DNA from: Streptomyces sp. WMMC500
GTDB lineage: Bacteria > Actinomycetota > Actinomycetes > Streptomycetales > Streptomycetaceae
Assembly (NCBI RefSeq): GCF_027497195.1
Contig: NZ_CP114905.1
Coordinates: forward strand, 7,203,001 to 7,267,000
DNA: 64,000 nt
Direction of reading: 5' to 3'
In this document: positions 27,572-41,604 of the stretch, piece by piece
Layout: every line of letters begins with the position of its first letter
Position numbering within the stretch: position 1 is the first letter of the stretch
The notes under the pieces: model-generated
Told to the model about the DNA's origin: nothing
The model's input: the letters and a program-made list of their open reading frames with translations, nothing else
The model's database searches: none
Position numbers and translations under genes: made by a program

Positions 27572-28783
<1,212 letters not shown>

Positions 28784-28787
<4 letters not shown>

Positions 28788-29617
28788 CGGGCAACATCGC
28801 GCGGCTCGACGCCGTTCTCGCCGCCGCGAAGGCGGAGGACCGGGCGGCCCTCATCGGCTACCTGCCCGCCGGCTTCCCCGACGTGGACACCGGCGTACGG
28901 GCCATGACCGCCATGCTCGAAGGCGGCTGCGACGCCGTCGAGGTCGGCCTGCCGCACAGCGACCCCGTGCTGGACGGCCCGGTGATCCAGACCGCCGACG
29001 ACATCGCGCTCCGCGGCGGGCTGCGCATCAAGGACGTGATCCGCACCGTCGCCGAGGTGCAGTCCGCCACCGAAGCGCCGGTGCTCTGCATGACGTACTG
29101 GAACCCGGTCGACCGCTACGGCCCCGAGCGCTTCGCCGAGGACCTGGCCGCGGCGGGCGGCGCGGGCTGCATCCTGCCCGACCTGCCCGTCGAGGAGTCC
29201 GGGCCGTGGCGGCAGGCGGCCGACAAGCATGGGCTGGCCACGGTCTTCGTGGTCGCGCCCAGCAGCCGCGAGCAGCGTCTCGGGGTCATCACGGCGGCCG
29301 GCAGCGGCTTCGTCTACGCCGCGTCGCTCATGGGCGTCACCGGCACCCGCGAGTCGGTCGGCCGCGAGGCCCGGGACCTGGTCCGCCGCACCCGCGCCAC
29401 CGGGGCGGTACGGGACGGCGGCCTGCCCGTCTGCGTCGGCCTGGGCGTCTCGACGGCGGAGCAGGCGGCCGAGGTCGCCGCGTTCGCCGACGGCGTGATC
29501 GTCGGCTCGGCCTTCGTCAAGCGGCTGCTGACCGCGGGTGATGACCACGAGGCCGGCCTTGCGGCGGTGCGGGCGCTGGCCGGCGAGCTGGCCGCGGGGG
29601 TGCGCCGCCGGGCCTGA
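28784..29617 (+). CDS. trpA: Tryptophan synthase alpha subunit
   Basis: A 277-aa TIM-barrel subunit that cleaves indole-3-glycerol phosphate and channels indole to TrpB. Catalytic Glu is in [18 protein letters not shown] and the Asp in [12 protein letters not shown]; the loop GVTGTRE and phosphate site GLGVSTAEQ are present. GTG 28784 overlaps the trpB stop (GTGA). Confidence 0.96.
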
Positions 29618-29710
29618 AGCCCGGTGCGGGTCGTCCACAGGGCCCTCCGCAGTGCGTACGGACGTGCGATCCTGGAGAGGAGCAATCCGTGCCGTAATGG
29701 GGAGGGCCCG

Positions 29711-30034
29711 ATGGCCGGCAAACAGCCCGGCGCCGACGACGAAGCGCGTCTGCCCGAGGACATCTGGGAGCGGTTCCAGAACGACTCCCCGGGCCAGATA
29801 GACAGCACCGCGCCGAAGGAGCACTCCGCGCGGTGGTACGAGGTCACCGAGCGCCTCGCCGCCGAGGACGCCCGGCGCGCGGCGGCCCCCCGGCCGCGCC
29901 GGAGCCGCCGCCCGCGCCCGCGGATGCCGCGGGGGCCGGTGCCGCGCGCCTTCACCGTGGGCGCCGTCCTCGTCTCGGTCGTGCTGGTGCTCTCCGCCGC
30001 CGCCGCATACCTGCAGTACGGGCAGGTGTTCTGA
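29711..30034 (+). CDS. Small single-pass membrane protein, function unknown
   Basis: A 107-aa protein: acidic, hydrophilic N-terminal 55 residues (LPEDIWERFQND; RWYEVTERLAAEDARRA), an Arg/Pro-rich patch, then one C-terminal helix (FTVGAVLVSVVLVLSAAAAYLQYG). Likely tail-anchored with the N-terminus in the cytoplasm. ATG 29711 has GGGGAGG close upstream. Located between trpA and a DsbA-like gene on the same strand. No known domain. Confidence 0.75.
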   Translation: MAGKQPGADDEARLPEDIWERFQNDSPGQIDSTAPKEHSARWYEVTERLAAEDARRAAAPRPRRSRRPRPRMPRGPVPRAFTVGAVLVSVVLVLSAAAAYLQYGQVF

Positions 30035-30072
30035 TCCGTCACCGGGCGGCCGGTCCCTCGTTATAGCCGGGC

Positions 30073-30849
30073 GTGAGCGAGAACAACCGTCGAGGAAAGC
30101 GCACCGCCCGGGAGCGGATGCAGGCCGAGCGCGCGCGGCAGAAGTCCCAGGACAAGCGGCGGCGCATGCTGGTCGTGCTCGCCGCGGTGGTGGGGGTGCT
30201 CGCCGTGGTCGCGGTGGTCGGCGTCCTCATCGGCCAGAACAGCGGTGACGACGACGCCGCCGGCAAGCCCGTGGCGTTTCCGAGGGGCGCCGCCGGCAAG
30301 GACCGGCTGGCGCTGCCGGCGGGGAAGGCGGACGCCCCGGCCGACCTCACCGTGTACGAGGACTTCCGCTGCCCGGCCTGCGGCCAGTTCGAGTCCGGCT
30401 TCAGCAAGACGATCAACGAGCTGGAGGACGCCGGGAAGCTGCGCACCGAGTACCGGCTGGTCAAGCTCATCGACGGCAACTTCGGCGGCTCCGGCTCGCT
30501 GAACTCCGCCAACGCCGCCGCCTGCGCCCAGGACGCCGGCAAGTTCGTCCCGTACCACGACGTGCTCTTCCGCAACCAGCCGCCGGAGACCGACGACGCC
30601 TTCGCCGACAAGGGGCACCTGAAGGACCTGGCCGGCAAGGTCGACGGGCTGAGCGGCAAGCGCTTCGACGCCTGCGTCGACGACGGGAGGTACGACGGCT
30701 GGGTCGACGCCTCCGACGAGGCGTTCGGCACGTCCGGCCACACCTCGACGCCCACCGTCCTGCTGGACGGCGAGAGCATCTGGGGCCAGGGCACCGACCT
30801 CACGCCGGAGAGCTTCAAGCAGCTCGTCGAGGACGCCGGCAGGAACTGA
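30073..30849 (+). CDS. Membrane-anchored DsbA-like thioredoxin-fold protein
   Basis: A 258-aa extracytoplasmic oxidoreductase. A basic coiled N-terminus (RTARERMQAERARQKSQDKRRR) precedes one helix (MLVVLAAVVGVLAVVAVVGVL). The DsbA/thioredoxin_4 domain has the redox motif CPAC in YEDFRCPACGQFE and the cis-Pro in STPTV. It probably forms or isomerises disulfides in secreted proteins, useful for the cysteine-rich exported products nearby. It precedes lgt. Confidence 0.9.
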   Translation: MSENNRRGKRTARERMQAERARQKSQDKRRRMLVVLAAVVGVLAVVAVVGVLIGQNSGDDDAAGKPVAFPRGAAGKDRLALPAGKADAPADLTVYEDFRCPACGQFESGFSKTINELEDAGKLRTEYRLVKLIDGNFGGSGSLNSANAAACAQDAGKFVPYHDVLFRNQPPETDDAFADKGHLKDLAGKVDGLSGKRFDACVDDGRYDGWVDASDEAFGTSGHTSTPTVLLDGESIWGQGTDLTPESFKQLVEDAGRN

Positions 30850-30947
30850 GCCGCCGGGGCGCAGCGCCGCACTCGCGGAGAGTTACGGAGCCGTTGTGCC
30901 CGCGGACTCCCCGCGCCGCGCCGCGGCACGGTACCGTCGGTGCTGCT

Positions 30948-31970
30948 ATGGATCTCGCATACATCCCCAGCCCTTCCGACGGCGTCTGGCACCTCGGACC
31001 GCTCCCGCTGCGCGGTTACGCCCTCGCCATCCTGCTCGGCATCTTCGCCGCCATCTGGCTCGGCGGACGCCGCTGGATCGAGCGCGGCGGCCGGCCGGGG
31101 ACCGTCGCGGACATCGCCATCTGGGCCGTGCCCTTCGGTCTCGTCGGCGGCCGGCTCTACCACGTCGTCACGACCCCGGAGCCGTACTTCGGCGAGGACG
31201 GCGACTGGGCGAAGGCCTTCGAGATCTGGGAGGGCGGCCTCGGCATCTGGGGCGCCATCGCGATGGGCGCGCTGGGCGTGTGGATCGGCTGCCGCCGCCG
31301 CGGCATCGCGATGCCGCCGTACGCCGACGCGGTCGCGCCCGGCATCGCGCTCGCGCAGGCCCTGGGCCGCTGGGGCAACTGGTTCAACCAGGAGCTGTAC
31401 GGCAAGCAGAGCGACGCCCCCTGGGCCGTCGAGATCGACGCGGACCACTCCATCACCGGCGCCGCCGAGACCTTCCACCCCACCTTCCTGTACGAGTCGC
31501 TGTGGTGCGTGGGCGTCGCGCTGCTGGTGATCTGGGCCGACCGGCGCTTCCGCCTCGGCCACGGCCGGGCCTTCGCGCTCTACGTCGCGGGGTACACGGC
31601 GGGCCGCGGCTGGATCGAGTACCTGCGCGTGGACGACGCGCACGAGGTCCTCGGGCTGCGGCTCAACGTCTGGACGTCGATCCTCGTCTTCGCCGCCGCG
31701 GTGGCCTACATGGTGGTGTCGGCGAAGAAGCGGCCGGGCCGCGAGGAGGTCGTGGAGCCGGGCGCGGCGGACGGCGGGCCCGCGGACGCCGACGAGGGCG
31801 ACGAGGGCGACGTCAGCCTGACGAAGGCGGGCAGCGGGGCGGACGGTGCGGACGGGCGGGACGAGCCCGGCGACGCCGCCGGGACCGCCGGGGTACCCGA
31901 GCCGGCGTCCGCCGCCGCGGCCGAGGCCACCGGGGACGCCCCCGCGGGGGAGCGCGGCCGGCACACGTAG
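30948..31970 (+). CDS. lgt: Prolipoprotein diacylglyceryl transferase
   Basis: A 340-aa integral membrane enzyme attaching diacylglycerol to the lipobox Cys of prolipoproteins. Lgt motifs: LRGYALAILLGI, VGGRLYHV, and the signature GRWGNWFNQELYG with its essential Arg/Asn, then PTFLYESLW. A C-terminal extension of about 75 aa (acidic, Ala/Gly/Asp-rich) is typical of streptomycete Lgt and probably disordered in the cytoplasm. ATG 30948 lies 10 nt after TACCGT, giving a very short leader. Confidence 0.96.
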   Translation: MDLAYIPSPSDGVWHLGPLPLRGYALAILLGIFAAIWLGGRRWIERGGRPGTVADIAIWAVPFGLVGGRLYHVVTTPEPYFGEDGDWAKAFEIWEGGLGIWGAIAMGALGVWIGCRRRGIAMPPYADAVAPGIALAQALGRWGNWFNQELYGKQSDAPWAVEIDADHSITGAAETFHPTFLYESLWCVGVALLVIWADRRFRLGHGRAFALYVAGYTAGRGWIEYLRVDDAHEVLGLRLNVWTSILVFAAAVAYMVVSAKKRPGREEVVEPGAADGGPADADEGDEGDVSLTKAGSGADGADGRDEPGDAAGTAGVPEPASAAAAEATGDAPAGERGRHT

Positions 31971-32453
31971 CCGCCCGGGACACCGGGCCGGTCGGCACGC
32001 GCAGCCGCCCGGCACACCGCACGCACGGCAGGGCCGTCACCGCACCCGCGGCGACGGCCCCGCCCGTGTCCGGCCCGGTGTCCCGGCCGGATCGTCCCCC
32101 TAGAGTCTGTCCGGCGAGTCCGGCGGCGGAACCCCGGCTTGCGGGCCCCGCGCCCGGCGCGCGGTGGCGACAGTACGCCGCGTGCGCGCCGGCGCCGCCG
32201 CCACCGCCCGCCCCGGCCCGCCCCCGCGTGCCGGCCGCGCACCCCCGCACCCCAGCCGCTTCCCCGGCCCGGGCTCCGAACAGCCCCGACCACACCCGGC
32301 CGCACACCCCCGCCCCACACCCCCCGGCACCTCCGGAGCGCCCGCGGCCCGCCGGACCGGCACGGCCGCCGGGTGAGTACGGCCTGCCTTGCTGGCGGGG
32401 GTCCGGGGCCCCGCGTATCGTCGAACTGAAGATCGACGAGGGGAGCGCGATCC
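31971..32453. other. 483-bp intergenic region without a supported gene
   Basis: It contains the 17-bp inverted repeat, a direct repeat (AGCCGCCCGG at about 31969 and 32000), and a C-rich stretch (32200-32340) of low complexity. No frame has a start signal or a recognisable product. The VIT1 gene promoter must lie in its last part. Confidence 0.5.
31975..32086. repeat. 17-bp perfect inverted repeat downstream of lgt
   Basis: CCGGGACACCGGGCCGG (31975-31991) and its exact complement CCGGCCCGGTGTCCCGG (32070-32086) flank 78 nt. It starts 4 bp after the lgt stop. In RNA this could form a long closing stem around an internal structured loop; a terminator with a large loop or a regulatory RNA are both possible. 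Confidence 0.55.
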
Positions 32454-33182
32454 ATGTCCGCGGGGTTGCAGGCGGGCCGGCCGGCCGAGCGGCACGGCCA
32501 CACCCACCGCGACGTCACCGGCGGCTGGCTGCGGCCCGCCGTCTTCGGCGCGATGGACGGCCTGGTGTCGAACCTCGCGCTGATCACCGGCGTGGCCGGC
32601 GGCTCCGTCTCGTCCTCGACCGTTGTCCTGACCGGCCTCGCGGGGCTGGCGGCAGGTGCGTTCTCGATGGCCGCGGGGGAGTACACCTCGGTCGCCTCCC
32701 AGCGCGAGCTGGTCCTCGCCGAGCTGGACGTGGAACGGCGCGAGCTGCGCCGGCACCCCGAGGACGAGCTGCGCGAGCTGAGCGACCTGTACGTGTCCCG
32801 CGGGGTGGACCCGGAGCTGGCGGCCGAGGTGTCGAAGCAGCTCATGCGCGACCCCGACCAGGCGCTGGAGATCCACGCCCGCGAGGAGCTGGGCGTCGAC
32901 CCGGGCGACCTGCCGTCGCCCACGGTGGCGGCGCTGTCGTCGTTCGGCTCGTTCGCCGTCGGCGCCATGCTGCCGGTGCTGCCGTATCTGCTGGGCGCCA
33001 CGACGCTGTGGCCCGCGGTGCTGCTCGCCCTGGCCGGGCTCTTCGCCTGCGGCGCGACCGTGGCCCGCATCACGGCCCGGAGCTGGTGGTACAGCGGCCT
33101 GCGGCAACTGCTGCTCGGCGGCGCCGCGGCGGCGGTCACGTACGGCCTGGGCGCGCTCTTCGGGGCCGCCGTCGGGGGCTGA
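32454..33182 (+). CDS. VIT1/CCC1-family iron/manganese transporter
   Basis: A 242-aa VIT family protein with about five helices, moving Fe2+ or Mn2+ out of the cytosol. Helix 1 has the conserved FGAMDGLVSNLALITGVAGG; helix 2 has AGAFSMAAGEYTSVASQREL with its Met/Glu; the cytoplasmic metal-binding segment has several Glu (ELDVERRELRRHPEDELREL; EIHAREELGVDP). ATG 32454 has GGGGAG 8 nt upstream. It stands alone, so metal homeostasis is inferred from the family only. Confidence 0.9.
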   Translation: MSAGLQAGRPAERHGHTHRDVTGGWLRPAVFGAMDGLVSNLALITGVAGGSVSSSTVVLTGLAGLAAGAFSMAAGEYTSVASQRELVLAELDVERRELRRHPEDELRELSDLYVSRGVDPELAAEVSKQLMRDPDQALEIHAREELGVDPGDLPSPTVAALSSFGSFAVGAMLPVLPYLLGATTLWPAVLLALAGLFACGATVARITARSWWYSGLRQLLLGGAAAAVTYGLGALFGAAVGG

Positions 33183-33504
33183 CCGCCGCGCCGCGCACGC
33201 GGCCGAATCCCGTATGCTCGGAAGCGGCCTGCCCCGCACTCATGATCTATTTCGGTGGCGTTTCGACCCCGACCCGCGTGGGCATGTGAGGAGAACCGCG
33301 GGCAGTGCCGCCCGCGTTCTGCTGCACGAACCGTGCAGATCCCCCGCGCGGCGGGGCGCGCTCCCCGACCGGGGGTGTCCGGATGCTGATACGCAGTATC
33401 CGCTTCCTGAGCTGCAGGTCATCATGTAACCTGCACGAAATTTCGGCCAGGGCCAGCGTCGTCCCTCGGCACGCATCACTGCCACGACGACGACGGGAGA
33501 GCCG
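33183..33504. promoter_or_regulatory. Structured 322-bp gltB upstream region
   Basis: It contains three inverted repeats: CTGCACG-AAC-CGTGCAG (33322-33338), GATAC-GCA-GTATC (33388-33400) and TGCAGGT-N9-ACCTGCA (33413-33435). A GC-rich hairpin CCCCGC-GCG-GCGGGG follows the first. No gene is visible. The last repeat overlaps the GlnR-like site. Confidence 0.55.
33426..33441 (+). promoter_or_regulatory. GlnR-like half site upstream of gltB
   Basis: GTAACCTGCACGAAAT fits gTnAc-N6-GaAAc in 9 of 10 specified positions. It lies 63 bp before the gltB ATG. Only one copy is visible, whereas strong GlnR promoters usually have two spaced by 22 bp. Confidence 0.5.
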
Positions 33505-38083
<4,579 letters not shown>

Positions 38084-38091
<8 letters not shown>

Positions 38092-39544
38092 CCCCAAGGG
38101 CTTCCTGACCACCGGCCGCGAGATCGCCGAGACCCGGCCCGTCGACGAGCGGGTCAGGGACTGGAACGAGGTCTACGTCCCGGGCTCGCTGCTGCCCGTC
38201 ATCAGCAAGCAGGCCGGCCGCTGCATGGACTGCGGCATCCCCTTCTGCCACAGCGGCTGCCCGCTGGGCAACCTCATCCCCGAGTGGAACGACTACGCCT
38301 ACCGCGGGGACTGGACCGCCGCCAGCGAGCGGCTGCACGCGACCAACAACTTCCCGGAGTTCACCGGGCGGCTGTGCCCGGCCCCGTGCGAGACGGCCTG
38401 CGTGCTGGGCATCAACCAGCCGGCCGTGACCATCAAGAACGTCGAGGTCACCATCATCGACAAGGCGTGGGAGGCCGGCGCCGTCACGCCGCAGCCGCCG
38501 GAGCGTCTTTCGGGCAAGACGGTCGCCGTCATCGGCTCGGGACCGGCCGGGCTGGCCGCCGCGCAGCAGTTGACCCGGGCCGGGCACACGGTCGCCGTCT
38601 ACGAGCGGGCCGACCGGATCGGCGGGCTGCTGCGCTACGGCATCCCCGAGTTCAAGATGGAGAAGCGGCACATCAACCGGCGCGTCGAGCAGATGCGCGC
38701 GGAGGGCACCAAGTTCCGTACGGGCGTGGAGATCGGCCGCGACATCGACGCCGCCAAGCTGCGCAAGCGCTACGACGCCGTGGTCATCGCGGCCGGCGCC
38801 ACCACCGCCCGCGACCTGCAGGTGCCGGGCCGTGAACTCAACGGCGTCCACCAGGCGATGGAGTACCTGCCGCTGGCCAACAAGGTCCAGGAGGGCGACT
38901 ACGTCGCCCCGCCGATCTCCGCCGAGGGCAAGCACGTCGTGGTGATCGGCGGCGGCGACACCGGCGCCGACTGCGTCGGCACCGCGCACCGGCAGGGCGC
39001 GGCGTCCGTGACCCAACTGGAGATCATGCCGCGGCCGTCGGACGAGCGCCCCGAGGGCCAGCCGTGGCCGACGTACCCGCTGACGTACAAGGTCACCTCC
39101 GCCCACGAGGAGGGCGGCGAGCGCGTCTACTCGGTCTCCACCACCCACTTCGAGGGGGACGAGGACGGCAACGTGGCCTTCCTGCACCTGATCGAGGTGC
39201 GGTTCGAGGACGGCGGGTTCAAGCCCGTGCCGGGCACCGAGAAGAAGATCCCGGCTGAGCTGGTCACGCTCGCGATGGGCTTCACCGGCGTGGATCGCGA
39301 GAACGGGCTGGTCGAGCAGTTGGGCCTGGAGCTGGACGCGCGCGGCAACGTCGCCCGCGACGCCGACTACGCCACCAGCGTCCCCGGCGTCTTCGTCGCC
39401 GGCGACGCCGGCCGCGGCCAGTCGCTGATCGTCTGGGCGATCGCCGAGGGCCGTTCCGCGGCGCGCGGCGTGGACCGTATGCTGACGGGCGCCAGCGACC
39501 TGCCGGCGCCGATCCGGCCGACGGACCGGGCGCTGGCGGTCTGA
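38084..39544 (+). CDS. gltD: Glutamate synthase small subunit
   Basis: A 486-aa GltD, which passes electrons from NADPH through FAD and 4Fe-4S clusters to GltB. N-terminal cluster cysteines: [16 protein letters not shown] and [12 protein letters not shown] motif [22 protein letters not shown] motif [16 protein letters not shown]-terminal FAD contact [19 protein letters not shown]. The ATG lies inside the gltB 3' end (overlap 8 bp), giving coupled translation and a 1:1 ratio. Confidence 0.97.
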
Positions 39545-39590
39545 CGCCCGGCTCCACCGCACGCTGATTCTTCTCGGGGTCCCCGGGATG

Positions 39591-39610
39591 TCCGTACAAC
39601 GAGGTACGGA
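39591..39610. terminator. 7-bp stem-loop after gltD
   Basis: TCCGTAC (39591-39597) pairs with 39604-39610 around AACGAG, 46 bp beyond the gltD stop. The short stem could also be an operator. Confidence 0.4.
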
Positions 39611-39749
39611 ACAGCAAGACCCGTGGCGCCTGCCTCTCCCCGACCGTTGAGGCGGGCGCTTCGGCGTGTCCGGCGGGGCGCGGCGGGGGTGCGGGACGGG
39701 CGGGGCGGGCGGGGGTGATGCGGTCTGGTGCGGCCGGGGCCGAGCGGAT

Positions 39750-39764
39750 ACCTTCCGGGAAGGT
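39750..39764. promoter_or_regulatory. 15-bp palindrome ACCTTCCGGGAAGGT before the quinoprotein gene
   Basis: Perfect 7-bp arms around a central G, 39 bp upstream of the quinoprotein ATG. It could be an operator or a 5' leader hairpin; I know of no regulator with this consensus. Confidence 0.45.
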
Positions 39765-39803
39765 GCGCCGTCATGCAACTCCCGTTGGATCCCAGGAGTC
39801 CAC

Positions 39804-41342
39804 ATGCTCAGACGTCGCTCGACGGCACCGCTGTTCCTCGCACTGGTTCTCGCCCTGTTCGCCCCGCTCACGGCCGCGGCCGCCCCAGAACCGACCGTCA
39901 CCGGTTCGGGTCCGGCCGCCGACGTCCCGCTGGAGGAGCTGGCCGTGACCACCACCCAGGTGGCCTCCGGACTGCGCCGTCCCATCGACATCGCCGCGCC
40001 CGACGACGGCAGCGGCCGGCTGTTCATCGCCGAGAAGCGCGGCACCGTCCGCGCGTACCACCCCGACACCGGTCTCGCCCCGGAGCCGGTCGCCGACCTG
40101 ACCGACGTCGTCGACGAGTCCGGCAACGAGCGCGGGCTGCTCGCCGTCGTCCCCGACCCCGCCTTCCCCGAGGTGCAGGACCTGTACGTGGTCTACAGCG
40201 CGCTGCCCGACGGGGCGATCACCCTCGCCCGCTACGGGCTCGACGACGGCGGTCTTGAGGTGCTGCTCGCCCAGGAGCACGCCGAGTACAGCAACCACAA
40301 CGGCGGCACGATCGCCTTCGGCCCCGACGGCTACCTGTACTGGACCATCGGCGACGGCGGCGGCGCCGGCGACCCGTTCGACAGCGGCCAGCGCCTCGAC
40401 ACCCTGCTCGGCAAGCTGCTGCGCATCGACGTGAGCCGGACCTGCGGCGACCTTCCGTACTGCGTGCCCGAGGACAACCCGTTCGTGGGCACTGCGGGCG
40501 CCCGCCCGGAGATCTGGGCGTACGGGCTGCGCAACCCCTGGCGGTTCTCCTTCGACTCCGCGGACGGCTCGCTGTGGCTCGGCGACGTCGGCCAGGGCCG
40601 CTGGGAGGAGATCGACCACGTCGCCCGGACGGAGCAGGCCGGCGCGAACTTCGGCTGGTCCTGCCGCGAGGGCTTCGAGGTCTTCGACGAGGTCCAGTGC
40701 GCCGGGGGCGCCGACTACACCGATCCCGTCTTCACCTACTCCCCGCAGACCGGCGGCTGCGCCGTCGTCGGCGGACGCGTCTACCGCGGTGAGCGCTACG
40801 CCGACCTGCTGGGCGGCACGTACATCGGCACCGACTACTGCTCCTCGGCCGTCTGGGCGCTCCGCGAGGACGGCGAGGGCGGCTACCGGCAGGCGGAGAT
40901 CGGGCAGTTCCCCACCCAGATCACCGACGTCGGCGAGACGGTCGACGGCGAGTTCTACGTCGTCAACGACCTGCCGGGCGGGCTGCACAAGGTCGCCTTC
41001 GAGCGGCAGCAGCCGACCTGCCGGCTCGACGTCGCGTCGACGACCTGGGGCGGCGGCCTGACCGCGGACCTGACGGTCACCAACACCGGCGGCACGCCGA
41101 TCGACGGCTGGACGCTGAAGTTCCCGCTCGCCGTGGGCCAGACCGTGATCTCGGACTGGGACACCGACCTCTTCCAGGGCGGTGACATGATCACGGCGAC
41201 GAACGCCGCGCACAACGCGGTGATCGAGCCCGGGGAGAGCGTCTCGCTGGGCTATCTGGCGAGCCACACGGGTGACATTTCGCCGCCGAAGCGCGCCGTG
41301 CTCAACGGCGACGCCTGCACCCTGACCGCCTCCGGCGGCTGA
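39804..41342 (+). CDS. Secreted quinoprotein sugar dehydrogenase with C-terminal CBM2
   Basis: A 512-aa exported protein. A Sec signal (RRRSTAPLFLALVLALFAPLTAAAAPE) leads into a six-bladed glucose/sorbosone-dehydrogenase-like propeller (about residues 45-400): IDIAAPDDGSGRLFIAEKRG, NERGLLAVVPDP, HNGGTIAFGPDGYLYWTIGD, GLRNPWRFSFD and WEEIDHV, the layout of PQQ-dependent soluble sugar dehydrogenases (AA12-like). The last 100 residues are a family 2 carbohydrate-binding module: paired Cys ends, and the pattern LTADLTVTNTGGTPIDGWTL with conserved Trp residues. It should bind cellulose or chitin and oxidise sugars at the polymer surface. ATG 39804 has AGGAG 5 nt upstream. Confidence 0.88.
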   Translation: MLRRRSTAPLFLALVLALFAPLTAAAAPEPTVTGSGPAADVPLEELAVTTTQVASGLRRPIDIAAPDDGSGRLFIAEKRGTVRAYHPDTGLAPEPVADLTDVVDESGNERGLLAVVPDPAFPEVQDLYVVYSALPDGAITLARYGLDDGGLEVLLAQEHAEYSNHNGGTIAFGPDGYLYWTIGDGGGAGDPFDSGQRLDTLLGKLLRIDVSRTCGDLPYCVPEDNPFVGTAGARPEIWAYGLRNPWRFSFDSADGSLWLGDVGQGRWEEIDHVARTEQAGANFGWSCREGFEVFDEVQCAGGADYTDPVFTYSPQTGGCAVVGGRVYRGERYADLLGGTYIGTDYCSSAVWALREDGEGGYRQAEIGQFPTQITDVGETVDGEFYVVNDLPGGLHKVAFERQQPTCRLDVASTTWGGGLTADLTVTNTGGTPIDGWTLKFPLAVGQTVISDWDTDLFQGGDMITATNAAHNAVIEPGESVSLGYLASHTGDISPPKRAVLNGDACTLTASGG

Positions 41343-41350
41343 CGGTGCGC

Positions 41351-41367
41351 AGGTAGCAAGCGCTTCC
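41351..41367. promoter_or_regulatory. LacI-type palindrome core AAGCGCTT
   Basis: TAGCAAGCGCTTCCA (41354-41368) contains a perfect 8-bp core of the kind bound by LacI/GalR sugar repressors. It lies after the quinoprotein stop and 240 bp upstream of the ABC transporter start. It is a weaker CebR match (TGGAAGCGCTTGCT on the minus strand versus TGGGAGCGCTCCCA). Confidence 0.35.
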
Positions 41368-41370
41368 ACA

Positions 41371-41399
41371 CCCGCCCCCGGGCGCGCGCCGGGGGCGGG
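41371..41399 (+). terminator. 11-bp stem-loop after the quinoprotein gene
   Basis: CCCGCCCCCGG (41371-41381) pairs perfectly with 41389-41399 around a 7-nt loop; GGGAAGAAAAAGG follows shortly after. Confidence 0.75.
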
Positions 41400-41522
41400 C
41401 GGGAAGAAAAAGGCGATGATAGTTTCGGATGCACAGCGCGCAACGTCAGAGGTCGGACAATTGTCGGACGGACGCTTCGGCGACAGCCCAGACAACGGTT
41501 CGGCATCACCTCGAAACCACCC

Positions 41523-41551
41523 TTGACCCTGGTTAAACCACTCCATACCGT
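41523..41551 (+). promoter_or_regulatory. Promoter of the das-like operon: TTGACC-N17-TACCGT
   Basis: TTGACC (41523-41528) and TACCGT (41546-41551) have ideal 17-bp spacing, predicting a start near 41558. Both DasR-like operators overlap this promoter: one in the spacer and one at +1. Confidence 0.75.
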
Positions 41552-41570
41552 CCTGCTGGTCTAGACAAGT
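41529..41570. promoter_or_regulatory. Two DasR dre-like operators in the transporter promoter
   Basis: GCTGGTCTAGACAAGT (41555-41570) matches the dre consensus ACTGGTCTAGACCACT at 13 of 16 positions and keeps the full TGGTCTAGAC core. CTGGTTAAACCACT (41529-41542) keeps both dre flanks (CTGGT, ACCACT) but has a 3-bp centre in place of CTAG. They lie in the spacer and over the start site, where a repressor would block transcription. DasR is the GlcNAc-responsive GntR regulator of streptomycetes. Confidence 0.68.
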
Positions 41571-41604
41571 TCAGGTTCGGCTCACTGAGGAGCGGGAGCG
41601 GTTC

